From assembly GCA_900068845.1 (NCBI GenBank), contig CEFQ01000005.1, positions 1,162,599-1,226,598 of the forward strand: a DNA stretch of 64,000 nt. Direction: 5' to 3'. Position numbers and translations under genes: made by a program. A model generated the notes under the pieces. The model saw only the letters and a list, made by a program, of their open reading frames with translations, was not told the DNA's origin and made no database searches. Positions 10,143 to 18,266 of this stretch are shown here, piece after piece. Each line of letters opens with the position of its first letter. Positions within the stretch are counted from its first letter, which is position 1. Origin of the DNA: Enterobacter ludwigii. GTDB lineage: Bacteria > Pseudomonadota > Gammaproteobacteria > Enterobacterales > Enterobacteriaceae.

Positions 10143-10855
10143 TGCTGGTCGCCCTCCTGAAGTTTTAAACGCTGCTCCCTGATTGATTCCGCCAGCTTCT
10201 GACGGCGTAAAGGACGCGAATAAAGATCCATATCAACACCCGTTAGAGCCGGACGACGGACACCGATAGATTCCAGTAATGGAGCTTCATTTAAAACACT
10301 TTCAGGTAGCGCGGCCGCAGCTCGCGTCAAGGCTTCTCCTACAAGCCCAGCGATATCGCTGATCGGGTCGCGATCGTCTCCGACAAAGGTTGAGGCAATT
10401 TTTTCGCGCTGAATGCGCAACTTGATCGCCCATAGCAACGAAGGGCTAACTTTACGCAGTGCCGATTTCCAATGCGAGTCAGCAAACTCAGTAAAAGCAG
10501 TTTGATGTGCTTCAACGTATTTTTTACCGCTGGTACAACAGCACAGCACAGCGTACTGCTTATCCAGCTCCAGTTCTTTCAATAATCCCGCAAACTCATT
10601 GGCCAGTTCACGATTGGCTATACGCTGAGTGTGTTCGGCGCGAAGTTCCTCCGTGAGATTCCCCCGCAATTTTCGAAAATTAGTGCGCCAGTTACTCTCT
10701 GCTTTCTTACCCGCCTCGATAGCGGCCTGACGCTCTTTTTCGCAACGAGTGATATTAGCGACAACACCATTAAATGCCGTCATCTGTTCAGGATGTTCCG
10801 CTCGCGCTTTTTCAAATCGAATTAGTGAGGCTGATTTGTTTTCTGATGTGTTCAT
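10139..10855 (-). CDS. P4 Sid-like capsid size determination protein
   Basis: 238 mostly alpha-helical residues. From memory of P4 Sid (about 244 residues), the middle segment resembles it: NWRTNFRKLRGNLTEELRAEH and IANRELANEFAGLL parallel DWRTAFRAAGG..LSDELKQRH and ARRELVQEYDNLA. The C-terminal segment LLESIGVRRPALTGVD also recalls P4 Psu. Sid forms an external scaffold that forces helper capsid protein into small heads. It is first in an overlapping pair with the Delta-like gene, the P4 late order. Psu itself is not present. Confidence 0.75.
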   Translation of the reverse strand: MNTSENKSASLIRFEKARAEHPEQMTAFNGVVANITRCEKERQAAIEAGKKAESNWRTNFRKLRGNLTEELRAEHTQRIANRELANEFAGLLKELELDKQYAVLCCCTSGKKYVEAHQTAFTEFADSHWKSALRKVSPSLLWAIKLRIQREKIASTFVGDDRDPISDIAGLVGEALTRAAAALPESVLNEAPLLESIGVRRPALTGVDMDLYSRPLRRQKLAESIREQRLKLQEGDQQ

Positions 10856-11197
10856 CTTTGTCTCGCATCATCTGTAAAGGAAGAAGACATTCTTTCGTGC
10901 ACCAACGGACAAATCATTTCATTGCTTTCTGCCTGTCGCTCAGCAAACAAACCAAAAATTGAGAATGGAGCATTCCTTAAAGACTTTTAGTTCTTATATA
11001 ACTATTCACTACTGTTCACTAAAGAAAAAAGTTATTAAATACAGTAGTTAAAAAAGTTAACAGTTGCAGGTTAATTCTTCACTCAGTGTTCACTAGTCTT
11101 CACTGTCCTTGAAAAAATCAGACTTTCTCTGGTAAGCCAACTTACAGTTTTTATCTATTAATTTATCGTCATTGATTGGTTTACTTCTTAACCAGAG
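10856..11197. other. Intergenic region upstream of the sid-delta pair
   Basis: No gene is seen. It is AT-rich and holds the TTCACT iteron cluster (11005-11104) and presumably the late promoter of the Sid-like gene. The IS3 element begins at 11198. The alpha primase gene expected beside such iterons in P4 is absent. Confidence 0.6.
11005..11104. repeat. TTCACT iteron cluster, P4-type origin-like
   Basis: TTCACT occurs at 11005, 11015, 11078, 11089 and 11099, i.e. two groups with 10- and 10-11-bp periods. The best copy, ACTGTTCACT, read on the other strand is AGTGAACAGT, one base from the P4 alpha-protein type I iteron GGTGAACAGT as I recall it. The 10-11 bp phasing places copies on one helix face. 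It may be a remnant of a P4-like ori or crr. Confidence 0.6.
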
Positions 11198-12424
11198 TGA
11201 ATCGCCACGGGTTTAACAGACACCTCAGAGTCATTTAAGATGACTTAAAGAGAGGTGCCTATGAGCGGTAAGCGTTATTCTGAAGAGTTTAAAATTGAAG
11301 CAGTCAAACAGGTTGTTGATCGTGGCCATTCTGTTTCCAGTGTTGCAACACGTCTCGATATCACCACTCACAGTCTTTACGCCTGGATAAAGAAGTACGG
11401 TCCTGATTCTTCCACTAAAAATGAACAGTCAGATACTTAGGCCGAGATCCGTCGTCTTCAGAAAGAGTTGAAGCGGGTCACCGACGAAAGGGACATATTA
11501 AAAAAGCCGCGGCGTACTTCGCAAAGCTGTCCGACTGAGGTACGCCTTTATCCGCGACAACAGCCGTTGCTGGCCTGTTCGTTTGCTTTGTCGGGTTCTG
11601 GATGTCCATCCAGGTGGATTTTATTTCTGGTTTCAGCAGCCACATTCACAGCGTCACCAGACAGACCAGATGCTGACCGGGCAGATCAAACAGTTCTGGC
11701 TTGAGTCTGGCTGCGTCTATGGTTATCGCAAGATCCATCTCGATCTGCGTGATACCGGACAGCAGTGCGGAGTGAACCGCGTCTGGAGGCTGATGAAGCG
11801 TGCCGGAATAAAGGCTCAGGTTGGGTACCGTAGCCCACGGGCACGTAAAGGCGAAGCCAGCATCGTGGCACCCAACAGGCTCCAGCGGCAGTTCAATCCG
11901 GACTCACCGGATGAGCGTTGGGTGACGGACATGATCTACATCCGAACCCACGAAGGCAGGCTGTATCTGGCCGTGGTGGTTGACCTGTTCTCCCGTAAAG
12001 TTATTGGCTGGTCAATGCAACCTCGCATGACTAAAGAGATTGTCCTGAACGCATTACTTATGGCGGTGTGGAGGCGTAATCCTCAAAAACAGGTACTGGT
12101 TCACTCTGATCAGGGCAGTCAGTACACGAGCCATGAGTGGCTGGCGTTCCTGAAATCACATGGTCTGGAAGGCTGCATGAACGTCGCGGTAACTGCCATG
12201 ACAACGCGGTTGCGGAAAGCTTTTTCCAGCTACTGAAACGCGAACGGGTTAAGAAAAAGATCTACGGAACAAGAGACGAAGCCAGAAGCGATATTTATGA
12301 TTACATCGAAATGTTTTATAACAGTAAGCGTCGGCATGGTTCGAGCGAGCAGATGCCACCGGCTGAATATGAAAACCTATATTATCAACGGCTCAGAAGT
12401 GTCTAGATTATCCGTGGCGATTCA
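11198..12424 (+). mobile_element. Degraded IS3-family insertion sequence
   Basis: 1227 bp with terminal inverted repeats: the left end TGAATCGCCACGG... is mirrored at 12412-12424, and AGACAC is matched further in. No target duplication is visible (GAG on the left, CAA on the right). The coding region is broken in three places, so the copy is inactive. The protein sequence resembles IS3 elements common in Erwinia/Pantoea (ISEhe3-like); the exact type needs a search. Confidence 0.87.
11255..12406 (+). pseudogene. IS3-family transposase (orfA-orfB), broken
   Basis: OrfA starts MSGKRYSEEFKIEAVKQVVD with a helix-turn-helix (SVSSVATRLDITTHSLYAWIKK), then meets a TAG at 11438-11440 where CAG is expected. 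The slippery A-run before GCCGCGGCG has six A where the family usually has seven, so the natural orfA end (AAAYFAKLSD) is out of frame. OrfB carries a DDE integrase core: WVTDMIYI, VVVDLFSRKVIGW and HSDQGSQYTS. A further one-base loss near 12181 moves the last part (RRGNCHDNAVAESFF with the catalytic Glu) into another frame. Confidence 0.9.
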
Positions 12425-12463
12425 CAAAACGTCGTCCTGACTTACTCAACATTTGATAAGGAC

Positions 12464-12796
12464 ATGATTGTGAGCAGCAATAAAGCCTACTTACCAATTA
12501 CTATGCTTTTGCTGACCTTCGCAGCTAAATCACAGGAACTACCTAAAGAGGTAAATCTTCAATGCGATGACCATGAAAAGGTGATGATCCATTTTGGTCA
12601 TGATGGAGATAGAGGTTTGGTTTACATGCGGGTTGGCCCCCCAGGATCTAAGGCAGTGATCCTCCCTATGGTCCACTACGACTTTCCAAAAGATAGGCTT
12701 GTTCGTATGCTGTTTGATGATAAAGAGTGTGAATCAAGGAAAATGCTCATTGCTGAAGGCGCTTACTACAAGGCTGACACAAAAAAAATAAGTTAA
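12464..12796 (+). CDS. Small putative secreted protein, unknown
   Basis: 110 residues with a hydrophobic N-terminal stretch (YLPITMLLLTFAA) that looks like a signal peptide, then a hydrophilic domain with three Cys (after the signal: CDDHEKVMIHFGHDG, and DDKECESRK). I do not recognise the family. A GTG at 12470 has a better-spaced AAGGA and may be the real start. It lies inside the island, just after the IS3 remnant. Confidence 0.5.
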   Translation: MIVSSNKAYLPITMLLLTFAAKSQELPKEVNLQCDDHEKVMIHFGHDGDRGLVYMRVGPPGSKAVILPMVHYDFPKDRLVRMLFDDKECESRKMLIAEGAYYKADTKKIS

Positions 12797-13017
12797 TGAA
12801 TTGCAATGTAATTAACTCAATCTACTAACTTTTCAGTACCCAGGTTTCAGGATTTCCTGCGGCCTGTTCTTCTCAAAATGACACTTTTAAATACATGTTG
12901 AAGTATATAAAACTAAAGTATTGCCCCAGCCTATCGTAAACGCCACCATCTTTAGGAATAGTCCAATTTACCAGCATAAGGTAACATATCGGCTTCAATA
13001 GTAAGAAGGAGTGTGGC

Positions 13018-14153
13018 ATGGCAAGTTACGTTTTATGGGCAAATAAAGGTGGGATTGGCAAATCAACTTTGTCTTTCCAGCTGGCTAGCAAGTACGCACG
13101 GCTTAATTCAGATACTCCAACTTTCGTAATCGTTTTAGTCCCCAATGTGATGTTTCGAGGATGCTTTTAGGTGGCGGGAAATGGGATGGTGAATCAAAAA
13201 TTCTCGAACTTATGCAATCGGCTACACGTAAAACAATTTACCAGTACCTACGTGAATGCGTTCGAGATGTTCCTAATGGATTAGGTTGGCCTTCAATAGC
13301 AAACTTTATAGTTAAACCCAATAATGTACGAGAGCCAGAAGCAATGGATTTGCCTAACAATCTGTATATGATTTGCGGCGATTTTGATCTGGAACGTGCA
13401 ACACATGATATCGAGTCGATGACACAACCTCCAAAAAGGGGAGGATTGGTTCCTACAGGAGCGTATTATTCACGGTATCTGCTCCCAAGAACCTTTCTTA
13501 GAAAGGCTGTAGAGGATATTGAGGCTCAGTATCCTGGAGCTGTAGTGTTCATTGATACTGACCCCTATTATTCGGTCGTAACTACACATTTAGGTTTACT
13601 CGCAGCGGAAAACCTCATCACCGCGTACTCCCCTTCGTCACAGGCAAGCCAATACGCAGTTTACCGGAGTCTTGAGTTCCTCCATGCAAATGGCTACAGC
13701 TTAAATGACGAGATCACACGAGAAAACACGTTGTATCCACAGCCATGGTTTGACTCAAGAGACAATCCGCTAAACGTCCCTCAGATACGCATTCCTACGC
13801 TTTCACACGTGATAAGCAACATGACAACCTCTAAGGCTAATGTTGGTGAGCCGCGCTATTCTCAACCCCAGCAACTCCATAGAAGCGTGATGAGCGCCGT
13901 TAATACAGAAATAACCGCCAAACTCGCTGCATTGAACCAGACTCATATCCCGATAACTGATCACATATGGTCACTCCAACGATTGGGCCTCATCTGTGAT
14001 TATAATGGTATCGATATGAGCTGCATCGTCACTGGGGGCCGTTACTCCCAGCCTGACAACGAAGAATTGTATCGTGTTGACCGATCACAGGATAACCAAC
14101 TGCAAGTGAATGCTTATAATGACCGCATTGCAGCGGTTGTTGGCCGGCTTTAA
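13018..14153 (+). pseudogene. ParA-like ATPase, frameshifted
   Basis: The first piece (ATG at 13018 to TAG at 13170) begins MASYVLWANKGGIGKSTLSF, a deviant Walker A of the ParA/MinD type. Between about 13128 and 13141 one base appears lost: the expected ...VIDLSPQCDVSRMLLGGG is divided, and the rest continues in another frame to 14153 (FIDTDPYYSV, GLLAAENLITAYSPSSQ as the later ATPase motifs). Together they make about 378 residues. It is the last gene before attR. A ParA-like gene at the end of an integrated island may concern maintenance; this copy is probably inactive unless re-initiation occurs. Confidence 0.83.
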
Positions 14154-14265
14154 CAAAAGTTTGGAGACGTTGTAGGGCTTTTCATAGTGTGCCATACTTC
14201 TGTGACATTGATTCTTGCTACACAGCCCAATGAATCAGAAAGTTAGCATTTGGTGGCGCTTGTAG

Positions 14266-14281
14266 CCAGCTCCACCAAAAT
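14266..14281. other. attR: right border direct repeat
   Basis: Exact copy of the 16 bases at 5019-5034. The following ~100 bases are a diverged copy of the region after ssrA, including its terminator, and are probably the original chromosomal flank. Confidence 0.87.
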
Positions 14282-14320
14282 TCTCCATCGGTGATTACCA
14301 GAGTCATCCGATGTAGTCCT

Positions 14321-14357
14321 AAGAGCCCGTATGGCGCAAGCCTTGCGGGCTTTTTTG
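14321..14357 (+). terminator. Original ssrA terminator, now separated by the island
   Basis: AGCCCG ... GCGGGCT stem plus T6, homologous to 5073-5107. It now stands alone before the RIO kinase gene. Confidence 0.8.
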
Positions 14358-14384
14358 TATCTGGACTCTTTCAAGGCGACTCGC

Positions 14385-15239
14385 ATGAAAATCCCAAATA
14401 GACTCCAGCCTCTCGTCGATGATGGCTTGGTAGATGAAGTACTACAAAGACTAAGAAGCGGCAAAGAAGCTGACGTTTATACAGTTTTAACTGGCGGCAA
14501 GATCCAATGTGCCAAAGTGTACAAGGACGCCGCGCAGCGAAGTTTTAAACAGGCCGTTCAGTATCAGGAAGGACGTAAGGTCCGTAATAGCCGCAATTCA
14601 CGTGCTATGCAGAAAGGTTCCAAATTCGGACGCAAGCAGCAAGAAGAGACCTGGCAAAGCGCTGAAGTTGATGCGTTGTTCCGCCTGGCTAATGCTGGCG
14701 TGCGCGTTCCGCAGCCCTACATTTGTATCGACGGCGTATTGTTGATGGAACTGGTCACAGATGCTGAAGGCCTGGTCGCTCCACGCCTAAGCGATGTGTT
14801 CTTGTCCGAAGAGAACGCCATGAAGGATTTCGATACGATGATCCGCAATATCGTGCGCATGCTATGCGCCGGCATTGTTCATGGCGATCTGTCAGAGTTT
14901 AACGTGCTGCAAGACGCCAACGGGCCGGTGATCATCGACTTGCCGCAGGCGGTTGATGCTGCAGCAAACAACCATGCTGAATCGATGTTTGAACGTGATG
15001 TGAATAACATCACCGCCTATTACGGGCAATTTGCTCCACAAATTTTGCAGACACGCTATGCGAAAGAGATCTGGCAGTTATATGAAGACGGAAAGCTGAC
15101 ACCAGAAACGCCGCTCACCGGTCTCTTCGTTGAAGAGCTGCATGAAGTGGATATGAATTCACTAATGGATGAGATCATCTCCGCCGAAGATGAGTTCTAC
15201 GATCGTCAGCGAGCCGCTAAAGAACGCGATGAAGAATAG
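14385..15239 (+). CDS. RIO1-like serine protein kinase
   Basis: 284-residue cytoplasmic kinase of the bacterial RIO group (PA4780-like). KEADVYTVLTGGKIQCAKVYKD near residue 30 supplies the ATP-binding Lys. The catalytic loop HGDLSEFNVL is near residue 165. The metal-binding Asp is in VIIDLPQAVD. I start at the ATG at 14385 (MKIPNRLQPLVDDG) rather than the in-frame upstream ATG at 14331, which lies inside the terminator. The substrates are unknown. It lies just outside the island. Confidence 0.9.
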   Translation: MKIPNRLQPLVDDGLVDEVLQRLRSGKEADVYTVLTGGKIQCAKVYKDAAQRSFKQAVQYQEGRKVRNSRNSRAMQKGSKFGRKQQEETWQSAEVDALFRLANAGVRVPQPYICIDGVLLMELVTDAEGLVAPRLSDVFLSEENAMKDFDTMIRNIVRMLCAGIVHGDLSEFNVLQDANGPVIIDLPQAVDAAANNHAESMFERDVNNITAYYGQFAPQILQTRYAKEIWQLYEDGKLTPETPLTGLFVEELHEVDMNSLMDEIISAEDEFYDRQRAAKERDEE

Positions 15240-15640
15240 ATGCAGCTCCATGGCTCATAGCAAACTCGTAATGAACGCTTCTGCAGTCGCGTGTTTATTG
15301 CCAGCCGGATTCCATAACGTTACCAGCGTAACGTTCAATCCCTGATTGCCGACTTTGGTGCGCAATTGCTGCACATTGCACCACTGTTGAGCCTGAAAAG
15401 GCGTCGATAGAAATTCTTAGCTCGCGCCTCTTTCCAACAAACGTTGCAGGATGGCGCTTGTTAACGAACAAGGATTTACCAGAAATTGGCAGGCGTCGGC
15501 TAATTTGTTGATCGTTAACCGGATGCATCGACAACTGCGGCATCAGCGACAGATTAAGCAGCGTCACTGACTGAGATTGATCGTGTAAATGCTGCAGAGC
15601 CGTCGCTAAGTTGGCTCCCCTCTCTTCCCGCAACAACCTA
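15240..15640 (-). pseudogene. Gene remnant on the minus strand
   Basis: No intact gene. Two minus-strand stretches look protein-like in different frames. One reads LQHLHDQSQSVTLLNLSLMPQ (about 15600-15520). The other, ending at a TGA near 15260, reads QQWCNVQQLRTKVGNQ and NVTLVTLWNPAGNKHATAEAF. They are separated by stops and frame changes. The family could not be recognised; it could be the end of a decayed regulator. Confidence 0.35.
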
Positions 15641-15771
15641 AAATGCTATCTGCTGGTGTTTTTTCCAACGAAACTAGACCTTTTTCATTCCTGGTTTATT
15701 CTTAAATCTTTCCATCCCGGCATATGCCAGGATGAATACCTAAGACGAAATATTTCATGAAAGAGGGAATT

Positions 15772-16128
15772 ATGAAAAAGACAATTATTGCAGTATCGGC
15801 TCTTCTGCTGGCTTCTTCGGCTTTTGCCGCCACTACACATGCAACTGATGAAACCGTCGCTAACGCACAGGCTGGCGCTAACACCGCCAAAGAGAAACTG
15901 CATCAGGCGCAGAATGAAGGTAAAGAGCAGCAGCTTAAAGCTAAGCATGCTGCGGAAGGCAAAAGCGATAACCTGAGCAGCAAAGCCAGCGAAGGTACGC
16001 AAAAGGCCTGGAACAAAACCAAAGAAGGTTCTGAGAAAGGTTGGGATGCCACTAAAGAAGGCACCCAGAAAGGCTGGAATAAAACCAAAGAAGGTGCCAG
16101 CGATCTGAAAAAGAAAGTGAGCGAATAA
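15772..16128 (+). CDS. Periplasmic LEA-like protein with 11-residue repeats
   Basis: 118 residues. A signal peptide (MKKTIIAVSALLLASSAFA) is followed by an Ala/Lys/Glu-rich hydrophilic chain. Residues 74-117 are four 11-residue units of the type EGTQKGWNKTK (74-84, 85-95, 96-106 and a diverged 107-117). Such 11-mer amphipathic repeats are typical of group 3 LEA and related stress proteins. A role in desiccation or osmotic protection of the envelope is inference. The ATG at 15772 follows GAGGGAATT. It ends in its own terminator. Confidence 0.8.
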   Translation: MKKTIIAVSALLLASSAFAATTHATDETVANAQAGANTAKEKLHQAQNEGKEQQLKAKHAAEGKSDNLSSKASEGTQKAWNKTKEGSEKGWDATKEGTQKGWNKTKEGASDLKKKVSE

Positions 16129-16146
16129 CTTTCTCAATTTACTAAC

Positions 16147-16171
16147 AAGGCCGCTACTGCGGCCTTTTTTA
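16147..16171 (+). terminator. Terminator after the LEA-like gene
   Basis: AAGGCCGC-TACT-GCGGCCTT stem at 16147-16166 followed by T6. Confidence 0.9.
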
Positions 16172-16191
16172 TTGTCACGATTTTGGACCAT

Positions 16192-16521
16192 TCAGCCCGC
16201 AGAAAACACGTTCATTATCACCCCACCTGCAATAATAAGTACCATTGCAACGACCGCAATGATATCCGGCTTTTGTTTATAAATAAGCATTGAGCATAGT
16301 GTTACGCCGACAATACCAAACCCACACCAGAGTGAATAAGCGACCCCAACGGGAATGGTACTCATCGCTCGAGTGAGTGCGAAATAACAGAGTCCGTAAG
16401 CACAGATAACTAACAATGATGGCCCAAGCTTGCTAAAGCCCTGGGTTTTTTTAATCATCGATGTCCCAGTAATTTCCGAACCAATAGAAAGGGCTAGCCA
16501 TAAAAATCCGAGATTAAACAT
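16192..16521 (-). CDS. SMR-family quaternary-ammonium exporter, second of a pair
   Basis: 109 residues with four membrane helices and the SMR signature: membrane-embedded Glu in SIGSEITGTS near residue 15, and IPVGVAYSLWCGFG. Proton-driven export of quaternary amines or related cations across the inner membrane. It is the last gene of the choline microcompartment operon, 55 bases after its paralogue. A pair next to a choline-lyase locus suggests transport of choline or trimethylamine, or heterodimer formation; this is inference. Confidence 0.88.
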   Translation of the reverse strand: MFNLGFLWLALSIGSEITGTSMIKKTQGFSKLGPSLLVICAYGLCYFALTRAMSTIPVGVAYSLWCGFGIVGVTLCSMLIYKQKPDIIAVVAMVLIIAGGVIMNVFSAG

Positions 16522-16576
16522 ATAACTTTCCTTTTATGCTAATCGATTAAAATATTCTTAACGTAGTTAAAAACCG

Positions 16577-16939
16577 TTAACTCTCCGCTTGCTCACCCAT
16601 TTTTGAAAAAACATTCATGATCACAATGCCACTAGCAATAATCATCATCCCAACAATCGACGCAGTATCTGGATGCTGATCGTAAAAGAGCATCCCTAAC
16701 GTTGATACCAATAAAATACCTGTCCCGGACCATGTGGCGTAAGCGAGCCCAACAGGTATATCTTTTACCGCTCGTGATAATGAATAGTAACAAATGGCAT
16801 AAAACACGATAAGAAACACTAATAACAACGCTTTGATTCCCCCTTCACTTGAATCAAAAAACTTGAGGGTTGAAGTTGCAGATGTTTCTGAAATAATGAC
16901 CAAAAGTAGCCATAGCCAGCATTTGTTTTTTGCAGACAT
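16577..16939 (-). CDS. SMR-family exporter, first of a pair
   Basis: 120 residues, four membrane helices, with the key Glu in VIISETSATS near residue 18 and the IPVGLAYATWSGTG signature. Its C-terminus is longer than that of its partner (SKMGEQAES). It is diverged from the second SMR gene, as is usual for paired SMR transporters that work as heterodimers. Location at the tail of the cut operon ties its role to choline/trimethylamine traffic (inference). Confidence 0.88.
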   Translation of the reverse strand: MSAKNKCWLWLLLVIISETSATSTLKFFDSSEGGIKALLLVFLIVFYAICYYSLSRAVKDIPVGLAYATWSGTGILLVSTLGMLFYDQHPDTASIVGMMIIASGIVIMNVFSKMGEQAES

Positions 16940-16958
16940 AATTAACTCCTGATTTTAA

Positions 16959-17633
16959 TCATCTATTACGCGTAATTTTTTGCTTCTTTAAATAGTCGGA
17001 TGCAGCATCAGTCAACAATAACCCTGAACCATCCATCTTTACTTTTTTATTAATAATGTCATTGAGCGTAATATAACGTCGTGTTATTGCCGCAGCGTCA
17101 GACGTTTCACTTCCGTTCAATTTAGCGATTAACGCATCTAAGGAACACAAAGTGACCCCCATGCGTCTCAAGGTCATCAACGTTGCCTGAACGTGTTCGA
17201 TGTAGCCTGGGTGTGGATTTTTCCCTTTTATACGATTAATTTCACTTTCTGGATCGCAGTAATAATGCAATGCCAGCACAGGTAACCCACTACTGAGTGC
17301 CTGATGGATAGCTTTTGCAAATGGTCGACGAATCACGCCATTTACCACATCCGCCGCCAGTGAATAGCTAAGAAATGGAATGACCAACGCGCTATAAGAT
17401 ATTGGTGACAGATTATCCACCCAGACTTCGTTATCAAATCCAGCGCCTAATGAACGCCATGATGCCTCTTCTTCGTCCCCTTCAAATGCGAGTCGATAAG
17501 CACAGTCACAACTTGCCAGCCGCGAATATATAATCTCCCGGTATTCTTGTGCTTCTGAGATCAGTAATAGCGTTGGTCGGCATAAACGCTGCAAAGTTAA
17601 CGCGACAAGCCGCTCAATATCCCTTTCCGTCAT
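16959..17633 (-). CDS. Flavoprotein-like protein of the choline microcompartment operon
   Basis: 224 residues. The segment SYSALVIPFLSYSLAADVVNG followed by PVLALHYYCDPES recalls the flavin-binding decarboxylase-type (Rossmann-like) fold. Genes of this kind accompany several glycyl-radical microcompartment loci, but their function is not established. It starts 12 bases after the PduL-type gene. The assignment rests on context and a weak fold resemblance. Confidence 0.6.
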   Translation of the reverse strand: MTERDIERLVALTLQRLCRPTLLLISEAQEYREIIYSRLASCDCAYRLAFEGDEEEASWRSLGAGFDNEVWVDNLSPISYSALVIPFLSYSLAADVVNGVIRRPFAKAIHQALSSGLPVLALHYYCDPESEINRIKGKNPHPGYIEHVQATLMTLRRMGVTLCSLDALIAKLNGSETSDAAAITRRYITLNDIINKKVKMDGSGLLLTDAASDYLKKQKITRNR

Positions 17634-17645
17634 GTCACATCCTCT

Positions 17646-18266
17646 TCATTGCACCAACGTCACCATCTCGCCGTTGCTCAACCCTGCGGCATTGGCTTCT
17701 TCAATATCAAGATGACACTCAAGAACAAAGTTTTCATCGACGCGTACAATCACGGCTTCGAAGATCAAGCCGCGCTTGCCCTGAGATCGCACGCTGACCT
17801 GCTGCCCATGGATAACATTCATTCTGCTCGCATCCAGCGGTGACATATGGATATGCCGCCAGGCACAAATCACCTGAGACCGTAATTCAACATGGCCTGC
17901 CGGACCGATGAGCAATGCATTGCCCGCGTTGTCCAATGCCCCTGATTCCCTTATCGGCGCTTTGATACCCAGCGCAAAGCAATCAGCACGGGAGAGTTCC
18001 AACTGTGATGCAGAGCGAGTAGGCCCAAGTACACGTACGTGCTGCAGCGAACCTTTTGGCCCCACGACCGTAATGGTTTCTTGCGCAGCAAATTGCCCCG
18101 GTTGCCGCAAAGGTTTACACGGAGTTAACGGGTATCCCTTACCAAATAAAATGTCCACATCTTCACGCGATAAGTGAACATGACGATTAGAAATGCCGAC
18201 CGGTATTAAGGCGTTAGATCTTGAAAGATGAACATCAATACGCTGTAAAACCTGGGCATCCATCAT
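17646..18266 (-). CDS. pduL: PduL-type phosphotransacylase
   Basis: Converts acetyl-CoA and phosphate to acetyl-phosphate, regenerating CoA inside the shell. The 206 residues contain the paired metal-binding signatures SNRHVHLS near residue 27 and WRHIHMSP near residue 137, with internal pseudo-twofold symmetry. The N-terminal helix (MDAQVLQRIDVHLSRS) could be an encapsulation peptide. The start overlaps the preceding BMC gene by 4 bases. In choline breakdown it would turn the acetaldehyde branch into substrate-level ATP through acetate kinase. Confidence 0.92.
   Translation of the reverse strand: MMDAQVLQRIDVHLSRSNALIPVGISNRHVHLSREDVDILFGKGYPLTPCKPLRQPGQFAAQETITVVGPKGSLQHVRVLGPTRSASQLELSRADCFALGIKAPIRESGALDNAGNALLIGPAGHVELRSQVICAWRHIHMSPLDASRMNVIHGQQVSVRSQGKRGLIFEAVIVRVDENFVLECHLDIEEANAAGLSNGEMVTLVQ

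Larger units (their letters stand above)
5031..14281. mobile_element. Decayed P4-like satellite/genomic island integrated at ssrA
   Basis: About 9.2 kb bounded by 16-bp direct repeats in the ssrA 3' end. It has a broken P4-type integrase next to attL, a large AT-rich PHP-ATPase gene, a Delta/Ogr-type activator and a Sid-like gene overlapping in P4 order, P4-type iterons, an IS3 remnant, and a ParA-like pseudogene at the right end. I do not see a P4 alpha primase, cos or other packaging functions. With at least three genes broken it is probably no longer mobile. The satellite reading rests on the int, delta and sid resemblance. Confidence 0.8.

Noticed and set aside
11005..11104. CRISPR-like array
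   Set aside because: The repeated unit is only 6-10 bp with no unique spacers of constant length; iterons explain it better.
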